The notes under the pieces are model-generated. The model was not told the origin of the DNA. It saw only the letters and a program-made list of their open reading frames with translations, and did no database searches. Position numbers and translations under genes: made by a program. DNA of 24,643 nt from an uncultured Ruminococcus sp. GTDB taxonomy: Bacteria > Bacillota > Clostridia > Oscillospirales > Ruminococcaceae. Location: positions 1-24,643 of the forward strand of contig UPZA01000023.1 of NCBI GenBank assembly GCA_900538575.1. The letters run 5' to 3'. This document shows, piece after piece, positions 1 through 6,402 of the stretch (the first letter of the stretch is position 1; each line of letters starts with the position of its first letter).

Positions 1-76
1 GTGGGACTCGAACCCACACACCCTTGCGGATAACAGATTTTGAGTCTGTCTCGTCTGCCAATTCCGACACACCGGC
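1..76 (-). tRNA. tRNA-Leu(CAA), 3' acceptor end cut by window edge
   Basis: Read on the minus strand from 76, this starts GCCGGTG (5' acceptor strand). It has a D-arm with a TCG/CGA stem around the GAATTGGCAGA loop and an anticodon stem ACAGA/TCTGT enclosing CTCAAAA, so the anticodon is CAA (leucine, UUG codons). A class II variable arm follows (ATCC-GCAA-GGGT), then a perfect GTGGG/CCCAC T-stem with loop TTCGAGT. The 3' acceptor strand, expected as CACCGGCA, lies beyond base 1. Every visible stem pairs, so this copy looks functional. It is the only intact member of three leucine tRNA-like sequences in the first 530 bases. Confidence 0.93.
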
Positions 77-100
77 ATTTATATTTTTAAGTCTTACTCC

Positions 101-144
101 CGATGTCCTGTCCGAGAAATCGGAGGGACATCGTGGAGGGACAT
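101..144. repeat. Hairpin and 10-bp direct repeats next to the tRNA
   Basis: CGATGTCC (101-108) is the exact reverse complement of GGACATCG (126-133), and inside it CCGA/TCGG closes a GAAA loop. GGAGGGACAT occurs twice (122-131 and 135-144) as a direct repeat, so the left hairpin arm is a degenerate inverted third copy. A separate perfect inverted repeat, CCTTGAT-AA-ATCAAGG, sits at 177-192. Short repeats beside a duplicated tRNA core resemble the arm-type integrase sites of integrative elements, but that role is inferred. No gene is visible between 77 and 223. Confidence 0.5.
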
Positions 145-223
145 TAAAAACCGTTTACATATTGAGTTGTCAAAAGCCTTGATAAATCAAGGGTTATCGC
201 TCCGGCGGTAGTAATCGACGTTG

Positions 224-266
224 CAGATTTTGAGTCCCGCGCGTCTGCCAATTCCACCACACCGGC
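224..266 (-). pseudogene. Truncated tRNA-Leu 5' half (copy 2)
   Basis: Reading from 266 on the minus strand gives a normal leucine tRNA 5' half: acceptor strand GCCGGTG, D-arm with GTG/CGC stem, then CGGGA and the anticodon loop CTCAAAA. The 3' side of the anticodon stem is TCTGC, which pairs with CGGGA for only three positions. After that there is no variable arm, T-arm or acceptor. The 13 bases GACTCAAAATCTG are identical to those in the intact copy at 1-76. This is a tRNA fragment, not a working gene. It could be one side of an att-site duplication or a decayed tandem tRNA. Confidence 0.8.
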
Positions 267-352
267 AAATTATAAATGCATTAGATAAAAAAATACCTGT
301 TGCATCCAAGAAAAATTTAAATTGTAAATGAAACGAACTGAAATTCGGTAGT

Positions 353-400
353 CATTTTGGTAGAAAAAATGTAAATCGAAAAAAGTTTTTCTACCAAATG
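353..400. repeat. 15-bp inverted repeat in non-coding tRNA-flanking DNA
   Basis: The arm CATTTTGGTAGAAAAA (353-368) is matched by TTTTTCTACCAAATG (386-400), its reverse complement apart from one extra T, around a 17-base spacer. GGTAG also recurs directly at 347-351 and 359-363. The rest of 267-490 has no convincing gene; only very short open frames occur. The repeat may form a hairpin or be a recombinase binding site left by an integrated element. The sequence alone does not decide between these. Confidence 0.5.
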
Positions 401-490
401 TGTAAGCCGAAACTAATAAAACACCGATAAATAGCGCATTTCAAAAGGGGATACAATCAAGAACAAGCAAAATTCAAAAAACACCATATA

Positions 491-529
491 ATTTTGAATC
501 CAGCATGCCTGTCAATTCCATCACACCGC
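491..529 (-). pseudogene. Truncated tRNA-Leu 5' half (copy 3)
   Basis: Reading from 529 on the minus strand gives GCGGTGT, a D-arm with ATG/CAT stem around GAATTGACAGG, then CTGGA and a loop TTCAAAA that again carries CAA in the anticodon position. Similarity to leucine tRNAs stops at CAAAAT: the next bases, TATATGG, cannot close the anticodon stem and no T-arm follows. It differs from copies 1 and 2 in the acceptor, D-stem and anticodon stem, so it is not a simple recent duplicate. A strong promoter begins about 17 bases upstream, so this fragment may mark the original tRNA position. Confidence 0.7.
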
Positions 530-545
530 TACATTTAACTATACT

Positions 546-574
546 ATTATAGCATTATATTCCGGAATTGTCAA
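546..574 (-). promoter_or_regulatory. Vegetative promoter pointing into the tRNA-Leu series
   Basis: On the minus strand, TTGACA (574-569) is separated by exactly 17 bases from TATAAT (551-546), which also has a TG one base upstream (extended -10). Initiation is expected near 539, about ten bases before the tRNA-like 5' end at 529. It lies just past the stop codon of the helicase-loader gene and reads away from it, so its target is the tRNA-Leu fragment and perhaps the intact tRNA some 460 bases on. Confidence 0.8.
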
Positions 575-593
575 GCGTTATATATCCTTAACT

Positions 594-1586
594 TTATAAT
601 TCTCCATTTTTTCTTTTTATAAATCTAATATCTATTCCGACAAACTCAAGGCAGTCGTATGTAGTAAGCAATCTTGATACTATTCTATCGTCATATTTTT
701 TCTGTATACCTTCATGATTAAGGTTAGTGCTAATAATAGTAGGCAATCCCTTATTCATTCTTGTATTTATAATATTATACATGGTTGAAATATAAAATGG
801 GGTATCAAATTCTGAACCAAGATCGTCGAGTATAAGCAAATCAGAAGACAGCAGCATTTCAAGAGTATCCACACCGCTTGTATCACGGCCAAAGTGTTCC
901 TTTTCGATTCTTCTCAGATAATTTAAAGACGAATCGTAAAGAACATTAAAACCCTTTTTAAGCACTTCGTTAGCAATCGACAGCGATAAATGAGTTTTAC
1001 CAAGACCGGTTTTGCCAAACATCAAAATATTATGAGATGACAATGTAAAATTATCGGCATAATTTTTACAGTAATTAAAAATTTTGCTCATAATATCCCT
1101 ATATTCTGCCGTCTCCTCTGTTGTTTTCCCCTGATAATAATTAAGCTTAAAGCTATCAAAGCTGCAAAGCTGTATCTGTGAGCCGGCATTCATTTTGCCT
1201 ACTGAAAGTCTTGCTATCAAATTTTTAAAGCATGTACATTTTTGATTTCCAACAAAACCGGTATCAGCGCATTCACTGCATGTATACTTAATCTTAAGAT
1301 AGTCTTCAGGATAACCGTATTGAGTAAGAAGCGATTTTACCATAAGCTGAGCCTGAAAGTTTTTATCTTTCATTTCCTGTATTCTTGTAGATACATTTTC
1401 TCCGCTTTTAATAATATTTAAAATTTCCATGCCTGTACGTGCAAGTTGACTGTTTATTTCACCGATTTCAGGTATTTTAGTATTTATTTCTTCAAAATGA
1501 AGGTCATTTAATGCCTTAGCCCTGTTTCTTCTTTGTCTTATAATATCAATAGCCTTATTTAATATTTCTTTATTTTCACCCATCAT
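594..1586 (-). CDS. dnaI: DnaC/DnaI-type AAA+ helicase loader ATPase
   Basis: A 330-residue cytoplasmic ATPase of the DnaC/DnaI/IstB family, expected to help load the replicative helicase. Residues 1-100 are a helical N-terminal part. A four-cysteine cluster follows (C103, C106, C117, C119), likely zinc-binding as in Firmicutes DnaI. Then come Walker A GKTGLGKT (191-198), Walker B LLILDDLGSE (250-259), a sensor-1 STN (286-288) and an arginine-finger-like DRIVSRL (300-306). The start overlaps the upstream dnaD-domain stop by four bases (ATGA), so translation is probably coupled. A second ATG is adjacent, so the exact start is uncertain by one codon. It is the last gene of the operon, and no strong terminator is seen after it. 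An IstB transposase helper is unlikely because of the zinc cluster and the DnaD neighbour. Confidence 0.88.
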   Translation of the reverse strand: MMGENKEILNKAIDIIRQRRNRAKALNDLHFEEINTKIPEIGEINSQLARTGMEILNIIKSGENVSTRIQEMKDKNFQAQLMVKSLLTQYGYPEDYLKIKYTCSECADTGFVGNQKCTCFKNLIARLSVGKMNAGSQIQLCSFDSFKLNYYQGKTTEETAEYRDIMSKIFNYCKNYADNFTLSSHNILMFGKTGLGKTHLSLSIANEVLKKGFNVLYDSSLNYLRRIEKEHFGRDTSGVDTLEMLLSSDLLILDDLGSEFDTPFYISTMYNIINTRMNKGLPTIISTNLNHEGIQKKYDDRIVSRLLTTYDCLEFVGIDIRFIKRKNGEL

Positions 1587-2548
1587 TTATCACCAAAATT
1601 ATTCACAAACGATTTTAATTCATTTAAATCATAGGAATGCTCGCCTTCCCTTTCTGTCCTTGCATTACGTTTATTATTACCGCCGTCAATTTTTGCTTTA
1701 GTAATAAGTCCCTGCGAATACCAATTTTCCAATACCTTATTTATATAAGGAAAATTTAATTTATCTATCGCCTCAATTGTTTTTTCATATGCATATTCAA
1801 TCAGTTCAAGGCTATAACCTTTTTTCTTCCAGCTATCAATTAACTCCTGCTGCTTTGCGGTAGGGCGTCTTGTCATACCGAATGCCTTCATAATCCTGCC
1901 GTTGAATGTGTTCTTTTCTTCCTGTGCCTTTATTTCATCCTGAACAAGCTCAAGAGTATTGATTCCTTTTTCGGACCAGTCTGACGCCAAAGTTTCTATG
2001 TATTTGATACTCCCCTTTTCTATAGAAATACAGTATGCCGCTATAGTTATAAGTACGTCTGCCGACAAACCAAGATAATCATGCATCCATATAAAGGATC
2101 TCTGCTCCGTATGGTTTAAGGGACGTCCGAAGCTGGCCTCAGCCATATTAAACATTACTCTTACATCTTCTGAATTTTCTACTCTCTGCGCTATCTCGGA
2201 GGGCTTCAAGCTATAACCGGTTCCAGAAGGTATACTGCTTTTTTTAACCGGAGCTGCAATTTTTTCTTCTGAAACAGGCTCAGAAACGGAAGAACTAATC
2301 AACGGTTTTTCGTCTCTTTTAAGTATATTCGCATTTTCCCAGAATATAAACGCTTCTTCTATCTGGTTTATATTAAGATTAAGAGCACAGGCCGCTTCGT
2401 CTGACGCAAGCTTCTTTCCGTTATTCCGTAAAATATATAAAAGAACCTTTAATGAGGCTTCATTAGCTAACTTTATATAATTATCAACAACTGCATTAGG
2501 GACGGCAAAAACAGCTCCCCAGCTACCGGCATTTACAAAATATTCCAT
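1583..2548 (-). CDS. DnaD-domain replication initiation protein
   Basis: A 321-residue protein of the DnaD/DnaB_2 family, whose members remodel DNA and recruit the helicase loader in Firmicutes. The N-terminal 80 residues look like a winged-helix region. A Ser/Pro/Lys-rich linker follows (about 85-115), then two DnaD-like repeats (about 128-203 and 218-282). Each repeat ends in the family's Y-x-x-x-I-x-x-x-W-like signature: KYIETLASDW ending at W191, and PYINKVLENW ending at W276. The tail (288-321) is charged. It lies 14 bases after recN and overlaps the helicase-loader gene by four bases, as expected for working partners. I do not assign a symbol because Clostridia carry several DnaD-like paralogues. 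Confidence 0.87.
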   Translation of the reverse strand: MEYFVNAGSWGAVFAVPNAVVDNYIKLANEASLKVLLYILRNNGKKLASDEAACALNLNINQIEEAFIFWENANILKRDEKPLISSSVSEPVSEEKIAAPVKKSSIPSGTGYSLKPSEIAQRVENSEDVRVMFNMAEASFGRPLNHTEQRSFIWMHDYLGLSADVLITIAAYCISIEKGSIKYIETLASDWSEKGINTLELVQDEIKAQEEKNTFNGRIMKAFGMTRRPTAKQQELIDSWKKKGYSLELIEYAYEKTIEAIDKLNFPYINKVLENWYSQGLITKAKIDGGNNKRNARTEREGEHSYDLNELKSFVNNFGDK

Positions 2549-2562
2549 ACGGTTAAAAACTC

Positions 2563-4230
2563 CTAAACTCCTTTTGCGCGCAGAAGCTCCTCCTCCGCAC
2601 TTTTCAGCATTGTACGGCTGGGATTATCTCCGCCCATTATACGTGCTATTTCCCTTATGCGCCCTTCAAAATCAAGAGGAATCACATTAGTAACTGTCCT
2701 GTCGTTTACAGTATTTTTTTCTATAAGCAAATGACTGTCGGCCATAACCGCAAGCTGCGATAAATGAGTTACGCATAAAATCTGTCTAATTTTGCTCATC
2801 TGCTTTATTTTAATACCTATTTTTTGAGCTGCGCGTCCGCTGACGCCGGTGTCAATTTCGTCAAAAATAAGAGTTGGTATAGAATCCTTCTCCGCTATAA
2901 CGCTTTTTAAAGCAAGCATTATTCTTGAAAGCTCGCCTCCGGAAGCAATTCTGGCAATCGGCTTGGGCGCTTCTCCTTTATTAGCTGAAATTAAAAATTC
3001 TATATTATCCATACCGTTTACAGTAAGCTTACCCTTTTCTTGACCGACCTCTATAATAACGTTAGGCATATCCAGAAACTGCAGTTCTTTTTTAACCTGC
3101 TCTTTAAATTTCTTTCCCGCTTCTTCCCTATGAACAGAAAGCTTTTTGGCTTTTTCCGTAACCTCATGCAGAAGCTTATCCTTTTCAGCAGATAAAATTT
3201 TAAGCGACTCATCAGAAAATTCAATTGTTTCAAGCTCTGAAAGCGAATCCTCAAAAAGCTTGAGAAGCTCCTTAAATCCGCAGTTATATTTTTTCATAGC
3301 CATATTTATTTTATTATAACGGTTCGTTATATAATCAAATCTTCTTTCATCAATGTCAAGAGAGTCTTCTATTCTGTTAAGCTCGTCCGAAATATCGCTA
3401 AGCTCGATCCTTGCCGCAGTCAATCTTTCAAGCAGTTCTCCGGTTTCAGCAGAAACATCCGTTATTCCGCCGAGTTCTTCCTCGCATGACAATATCATAT
3501 CAAGAACATTTTCAGAATTTTCACCGGTTAAAATTATACCGGCATTTCCTGCCGCTCTGGCTATTCTGTCAACATTGTGTATCATATTATATTCACGCTC
3601 AAGCTCGTCGTATTCCAGAGTCTGTAATTCCAGCTCCTTAAGCTCGTCGACGCGATCTTTTAATATAATTAATCTATCGCGCTTTTCAATACGGTTTTTT
3701 TTCATTTCACCGATTTTTTTTGCCATAGACTGCAGGCGTCTAAAGCTATCCCTGTAATCTTCAAGAATATCTGCGCTTTCTCCGAAACTGTCAAGTACGT
3801 CAATATGACGTTCGGGAGATAATAGTATCTGATTATCATGCTGTCCGTGAATGGTTATAAGCAGTTCTCCTATTTCCCTAAGAACCGAAACCGTAGTAGT
3901 ACGGGAATTTATTCTGGCTACGCTTCCTCCGTCTGCTGCAATTTCTCTTGTAACTGTAATTTCGCCATCCGTATGAGCTATTCCAAGCTCGTCTAATTTA
4001 TCGCAGACGTTTTTTCCAAGCTTTGAAAATAGGGCTGTTATAACAGCTTTTTTACTTCCCGTTCTGACAATATCTTTTGTAACCCTCTGCCCTAAAACAG
4101 CGTTTATCCCATTTATCAATATTGATTTTCCGGCTCCCGTTTCACCGGTAAAAACATTGAAGGAATCCGAAAAAGGTATAACGGCTTTTTCAATTACAGC
4201 AAGATTTTCTATGTAAATTTCTTTCAGCAT
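2563..4230 (-). CDS. recN: DNA repair protein RecN
   Basis: RecN is an SMC-like ATPase that acts at DNA double-strand breaks during recombinational repair. The 555-residue product has the normal family length. Walker A is GETGAGKS (29-36) and the Q-loop is HGQHD (128-132). Two long charged coiled-coil segments (about 155-225 and 265-390) surround a shorter middle. The C-terminal ATPase half has the ABC signature SGGE (430-433), Walker B LIFDEID (454-460) and H-loop VTH (H489). The stop codon of argR is one base upstream of the ATG. The argR-recN order is typical of Firmicutes. The next genes here are dnaD and dnaI instead of the usual spoIVB and spo0A. Confidence 0.97.
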   Translation of the reverse strand: MLKEIYIENLAVIEKAVIPFSDSFNVFTGETGAGKSILINGINAVLGQRVTKDIVRTGSKKAVITALFSKLGKNVCDKLDELGIAHTDGEITVTREIAADGGSVARINSRTTTVSVLREIGELLITIHGQHDNQILLSPERHIDVLDSFGESADILEDYRDSFRRLQSMAKKIGEMKKNRIEKRDRLIILKDRVDELKELELQTLEYDELEREYNMIHNVDRIARAAGNAGIILTGENSENVLDMILSCEEELGGITDVSAETGELLERLTAARIELSDISDELNRIEDSLDIDERRFDYITNRYNKINMAMKKYNCGFKELLKLFEDSLSELETIEFSDESLKILSAEKDKLLHEVTEKAKKLSVHREEAGKKFKEQVKKELQFLDMPNVIIEVGQEKGKLTVNGMDNIEFLISANKGEAPKPIARIASGGELSRIMLALKSVIAEKDSIPTLIFDEIDTGVSGRAAQKIGIKIKQMSKIRQILCVTHLSQLAVMADSHLLIEKNTVNDRTVTNVIPLDFEGRIREIARIMGGDNPSRTMLKSAEEELLRAKGV

Positions 4231-4231
4231 A

Positions 4232-4672
4232 TTAAGCCCCCCATACTAATTCCTTGAATGTTTTTACAAGCTTTCGGGCGTCCGCTTCGCTTCTCATCAA
4301 AATAAAAATAGTATCGTCGCCGGCAATCGTACCAACTATCCCGTTGTAATCCATGCTGTCAAGAGCCGCACAGGCAGCCTGAGCCATTCCGGTATGACAT
4401 TTTACAACAACAGTATTTACCGCAAAATCTATATCCGTTACAGTATCCTTAAATAAATTCTGCTTGAAAAAATTTTCAGACGGAGCAGCATATCTGTATA
4501 TTCCGTTTTTATTTATTTTTTTTATCAGCTTAAGTTCCTTTATATCTCTTGAAACCGTTGCCTGAGTCACATTAAAGCCGTAATCCGAAAGGAGATTCTG
4601 AAGCATTTCCTGAGTTTCAACATCATGCATTTTTATTATATCAAGTATTTTATATTGTCTTTTATTTTTCAT
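4232..4672 (-). CDS. argR: Arginine repressor ArgR/AhrC
   Basis: A 146-residue transcriptional regulator with the full ArgR layout. The N-terminal winged helix includes the recognition segment ATVSRDIKEL (38-47). The C-terminal trimerization and arginine-binding domain carries GTIAGDDT (114-121), with the paired aspartates that contact arginine in the family. ArgR normally controls arginine synthesis and breakdown genes as an arginine-loaded hexamer. No arginine gene lies in this window, so its targets are elsewhere. Placement between nadK and recN is conserved in Firmicutes and does not itself imply control of those genes. A ribosome-binding-like AAAGGCGG lies upstream of the ATG in the 41-base gap after nadK. 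Confidence 0.95.
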   Translation of the reverse strand: MKNKRQYKILDIIKMHDVETQEMLQNLLSDYGFNVTQATVSRDIKELKLIKKINKNGIYRYAAPSENFFKQNLFKDTVTDIDFAVNTVVVKCHTGMAQAACAALDSMDYNGIVGTIAGDDTIFILMRSEADARKLVKTFKELVWGA

Positions 4673-4713
4673 TTAAAATCAAAACCGCCTTTCCAATCAG
4701 CTCCGTAAAAATC

Positions 4714-5568
4714 TTATTTTATAGGATGCATCATTTTTTTATTCAGAGAATTGTAAAACGAATTATCGTTCATGTTAATAAGATGAATCTTATTTTCTGA
4801 ACGTCTTATTTCAACAATATCGCCAGCTTCAAGCATTACAGGCGCATTACCGTCCACGCAGACATAGATTTTCCGGTTATCCTTATTATCCTGAACGAAT
4901 TTTATTTTTTTATCAGCTTTAAAAATCATAGGTCTTGCAAAAAGAGAATGAGGACATATCAAGGTCATTTCAATACATTCCATACCTGGATCTATAATAG
5001 GACCGCCTGCTGAAAGAGAGTATGCGGTAGATCCGGTAGGAGTACTGAAAATTGCGCCGTCAGCTCTGTATGCTCCGATTCTTCCTTTATCGTCAAAAAT
5101 TTTAAAATCGCATATACTTGAATACATTCCGGACATTGTAATATCATTTAATGCGGTAAAAACCTTATTTTTACCGTTACCGTTTATTTCACATTCAAGC
5201 ATCATTCTCTCAATAACGTTATAATCTCCGTTTTTAAGTCCATTAAGACAATCAAGCTGATCAAACTCCAAAGCCGACATAAAGCCAAGTCTTCCTGTAT
5301 TAATTCCTAAAAGCTTTGTTTTGCATTCAATAAGATGACTGGCGCATTTCAAAATAGTGCCGTCGCCGCCAATTGCCAATGCAAAATCCGCTCCCTTAAC
5401 AAATTCGTCGAATAATCCGAATTTCACAGATTTTTTATCTTTAAAATCTCTGCAATAACTCTGATCAACCCAAACCTCAATATCAATATTATGTAATATA
5501 TCACAGACAGCCCTTGCACATTCAAGCGCGTTATTTTTCTGAAAATTCGGAAATACGGCAGCTTTCAT
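4714..5568 (-). CDS. nadK: NAD kinase
   Basis: Phosphorylates NAD to NADP in the cytoplasm. I chose the ATG at 5568 (284 residues) over an in-frame ATG at 5610 because GGAGG sits six bases before it, whereas the longer version would overlap tlyA and add 14 atypical residues. The product shows GGDGT (67-71), the substrate-loop GINTGRLGF (88-96), ALND (139-142; usually ALNE in the family) and PTGSTAYSLSAGG (177-189), the main NAD kinase signatures. With this start it lies 28 bases after tlyA. The Asp in place of Glu at 142 is a conservative change in an otherwise ordinary enzyme. Confidence 0.95.
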   Translation of the reverse strand: MKAAVFPNFQKNNALECARAVCDILHNIDIEVWVDQSYCRDFKDKKSVKFGLFDEFVKGADFALAIGGDGTILKCASHLIECKTKLLGINTGRLGFMSALEFDQLDCLNGLKNGDYNVIERMMLECEINGNGKNKVFTALNDITMSGMYSSICDFKIFDDKGRIGAYRADGAIFSTPTGSTAYSLSAGGPIIDPGMECIEMTLICPHSLFARPMIFKADKKIKFVQDNKDNRKIYVCVDGNAPVMLEAGDIVEIRRSENKIHLINMNDNSFYNSLNKKMMHPIK

Positions 5569-5596
5569 ATTTTCCTCCGATTTTAATTTTACCCAT

Positions 5597-6394
5597 TTAT
5601 TTTTTAACATTAAAATTTAAAAATGCTTCCGAAACTATTTTTTTTACATCATATATTTTTTTATTATCCTCGCCTTTTTTCATGCATATCAAATATTCTA
5701 TATTTCCTTTTGAGCCGGTTATGGGAGAATAGCATAGACCGATTACCCCAAAACCGTTTTCTGATATCAGCGCAATAATTTCATTTATTACGTCTATATG
5801 AATATTTCTTGATTTAACAATTCCGTTTTTGCCGATATTTTCACGTCCGGCTTCAAATTGGGGCTTTATAAGAGCCGCTACCGTTCCTCCTTCATCAAGA
5901 AGTCTGAAAGCGCACGGCAAAACATGTTTCAGAGAAATAAATGAAACGTCGACGGAAATAAACTGCGGACGCGGCCTCACATCTGATTCGTCAACTTTTC
6001 GGATATCAGTTTTTTCCATGTTGACAACGCGTTCGTCACATCTCAATTTTTCAGAAAGCTGACCGAACCCCACATCAACAGAATAAACCAACAACGCGCC
6101 TCTTTGCAGCATACAATCGGTAAATCCTCCGGTAGAGGCTCCTATATCCATACAGATTTTATTATTCAAATCAACGCGGCATATATCTATAATCTTTTCA
6201 AGCTTTAAACCGCCGCGTCCCACATATTTTAAAGTTTCACCGATAATTTTAACATCGTCTCCGTCCTTTATAAGATACGATGGTTTAAAACAAATACTGC
6301 CGTTTACCGATATATGACCTTGTTTTATAAGTTCCTTTGCTTTTTGACGGCTGTAGGTCAATCCCATTTTCTGAAGCGAAATATCAAGTCTCAT
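5597..6394 (-). CDS. tlyA: TlyA-family rRNA 2'-O-methyltransferase
   Basis: A 265-residue protein with an N-terminal S4 RNA-binding domain (1-60) and an FtsJ-like methyltransferase domain. SAM motif I is DIGASTGGFTD (83-93), and the likely catalytic K-D-K-E set is K64, D149, K177 and E233. TlyA enzymes methylate ribosomal RNA riboses (16S and 23S cytidines in mycobacteria), and the Bacillus homologue is YqxC. Which rRNA positions are modified here cannot be told. It starts eight bases after the dxs stop, with GGAGG inside the end of dxs and a longish spacer to the ATG. The position between dxs and nadK is the common Firmicutes arrangement. Confidence 0.94.
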   Translation of the reverse strand: MRLDISLQKMGLTYSRQKAKELIKQGHISVNGSICFKPSYLIKDGDDVKIIGETLKYVGRGGLKLEKIIDICRVDLNNKICMDIGASTGGFTDCMLQRGALLVYSVDVGFGQLSEKLRCDERVVNMEKTDIRKVDESDVRPRPQFISVDVSFISLKHVLPCAFRLLDEGGTVAALIKPQFEAGRENIGKNGIVKSRNIHIDVINEIIALISENGFGVIGLCYSPITGSKGNIEYLICMKKGEDNKKIYDVKKIVSEAFLNFNVKK

Positions 6395-6402
6395 TTCTCA
6401 AA

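Noticed and set aside
85..213. Open frame on the plus strand ending LINQGLSLRR as a possible integrase remnant
   Set aside because: Only about 40 codons, no start or domain that I can support; noted as compatible with a lost element but not annotated as a gene.
3353..3757. 134-codon open frame on the plus strand opposite recN
   Set aside because: Ser-rich product caused by the antisense of Glu/Leu-rich coiled-coil codons in recN; no ribosome-binding site and no recognisable domain.
5569..5610. Longer nadK start at 5610
   Set aside because: Overlaps tlyA, lacks a ribosome-binding site and adds residues outside the NAD kinase family; GGAGG favours 5568.
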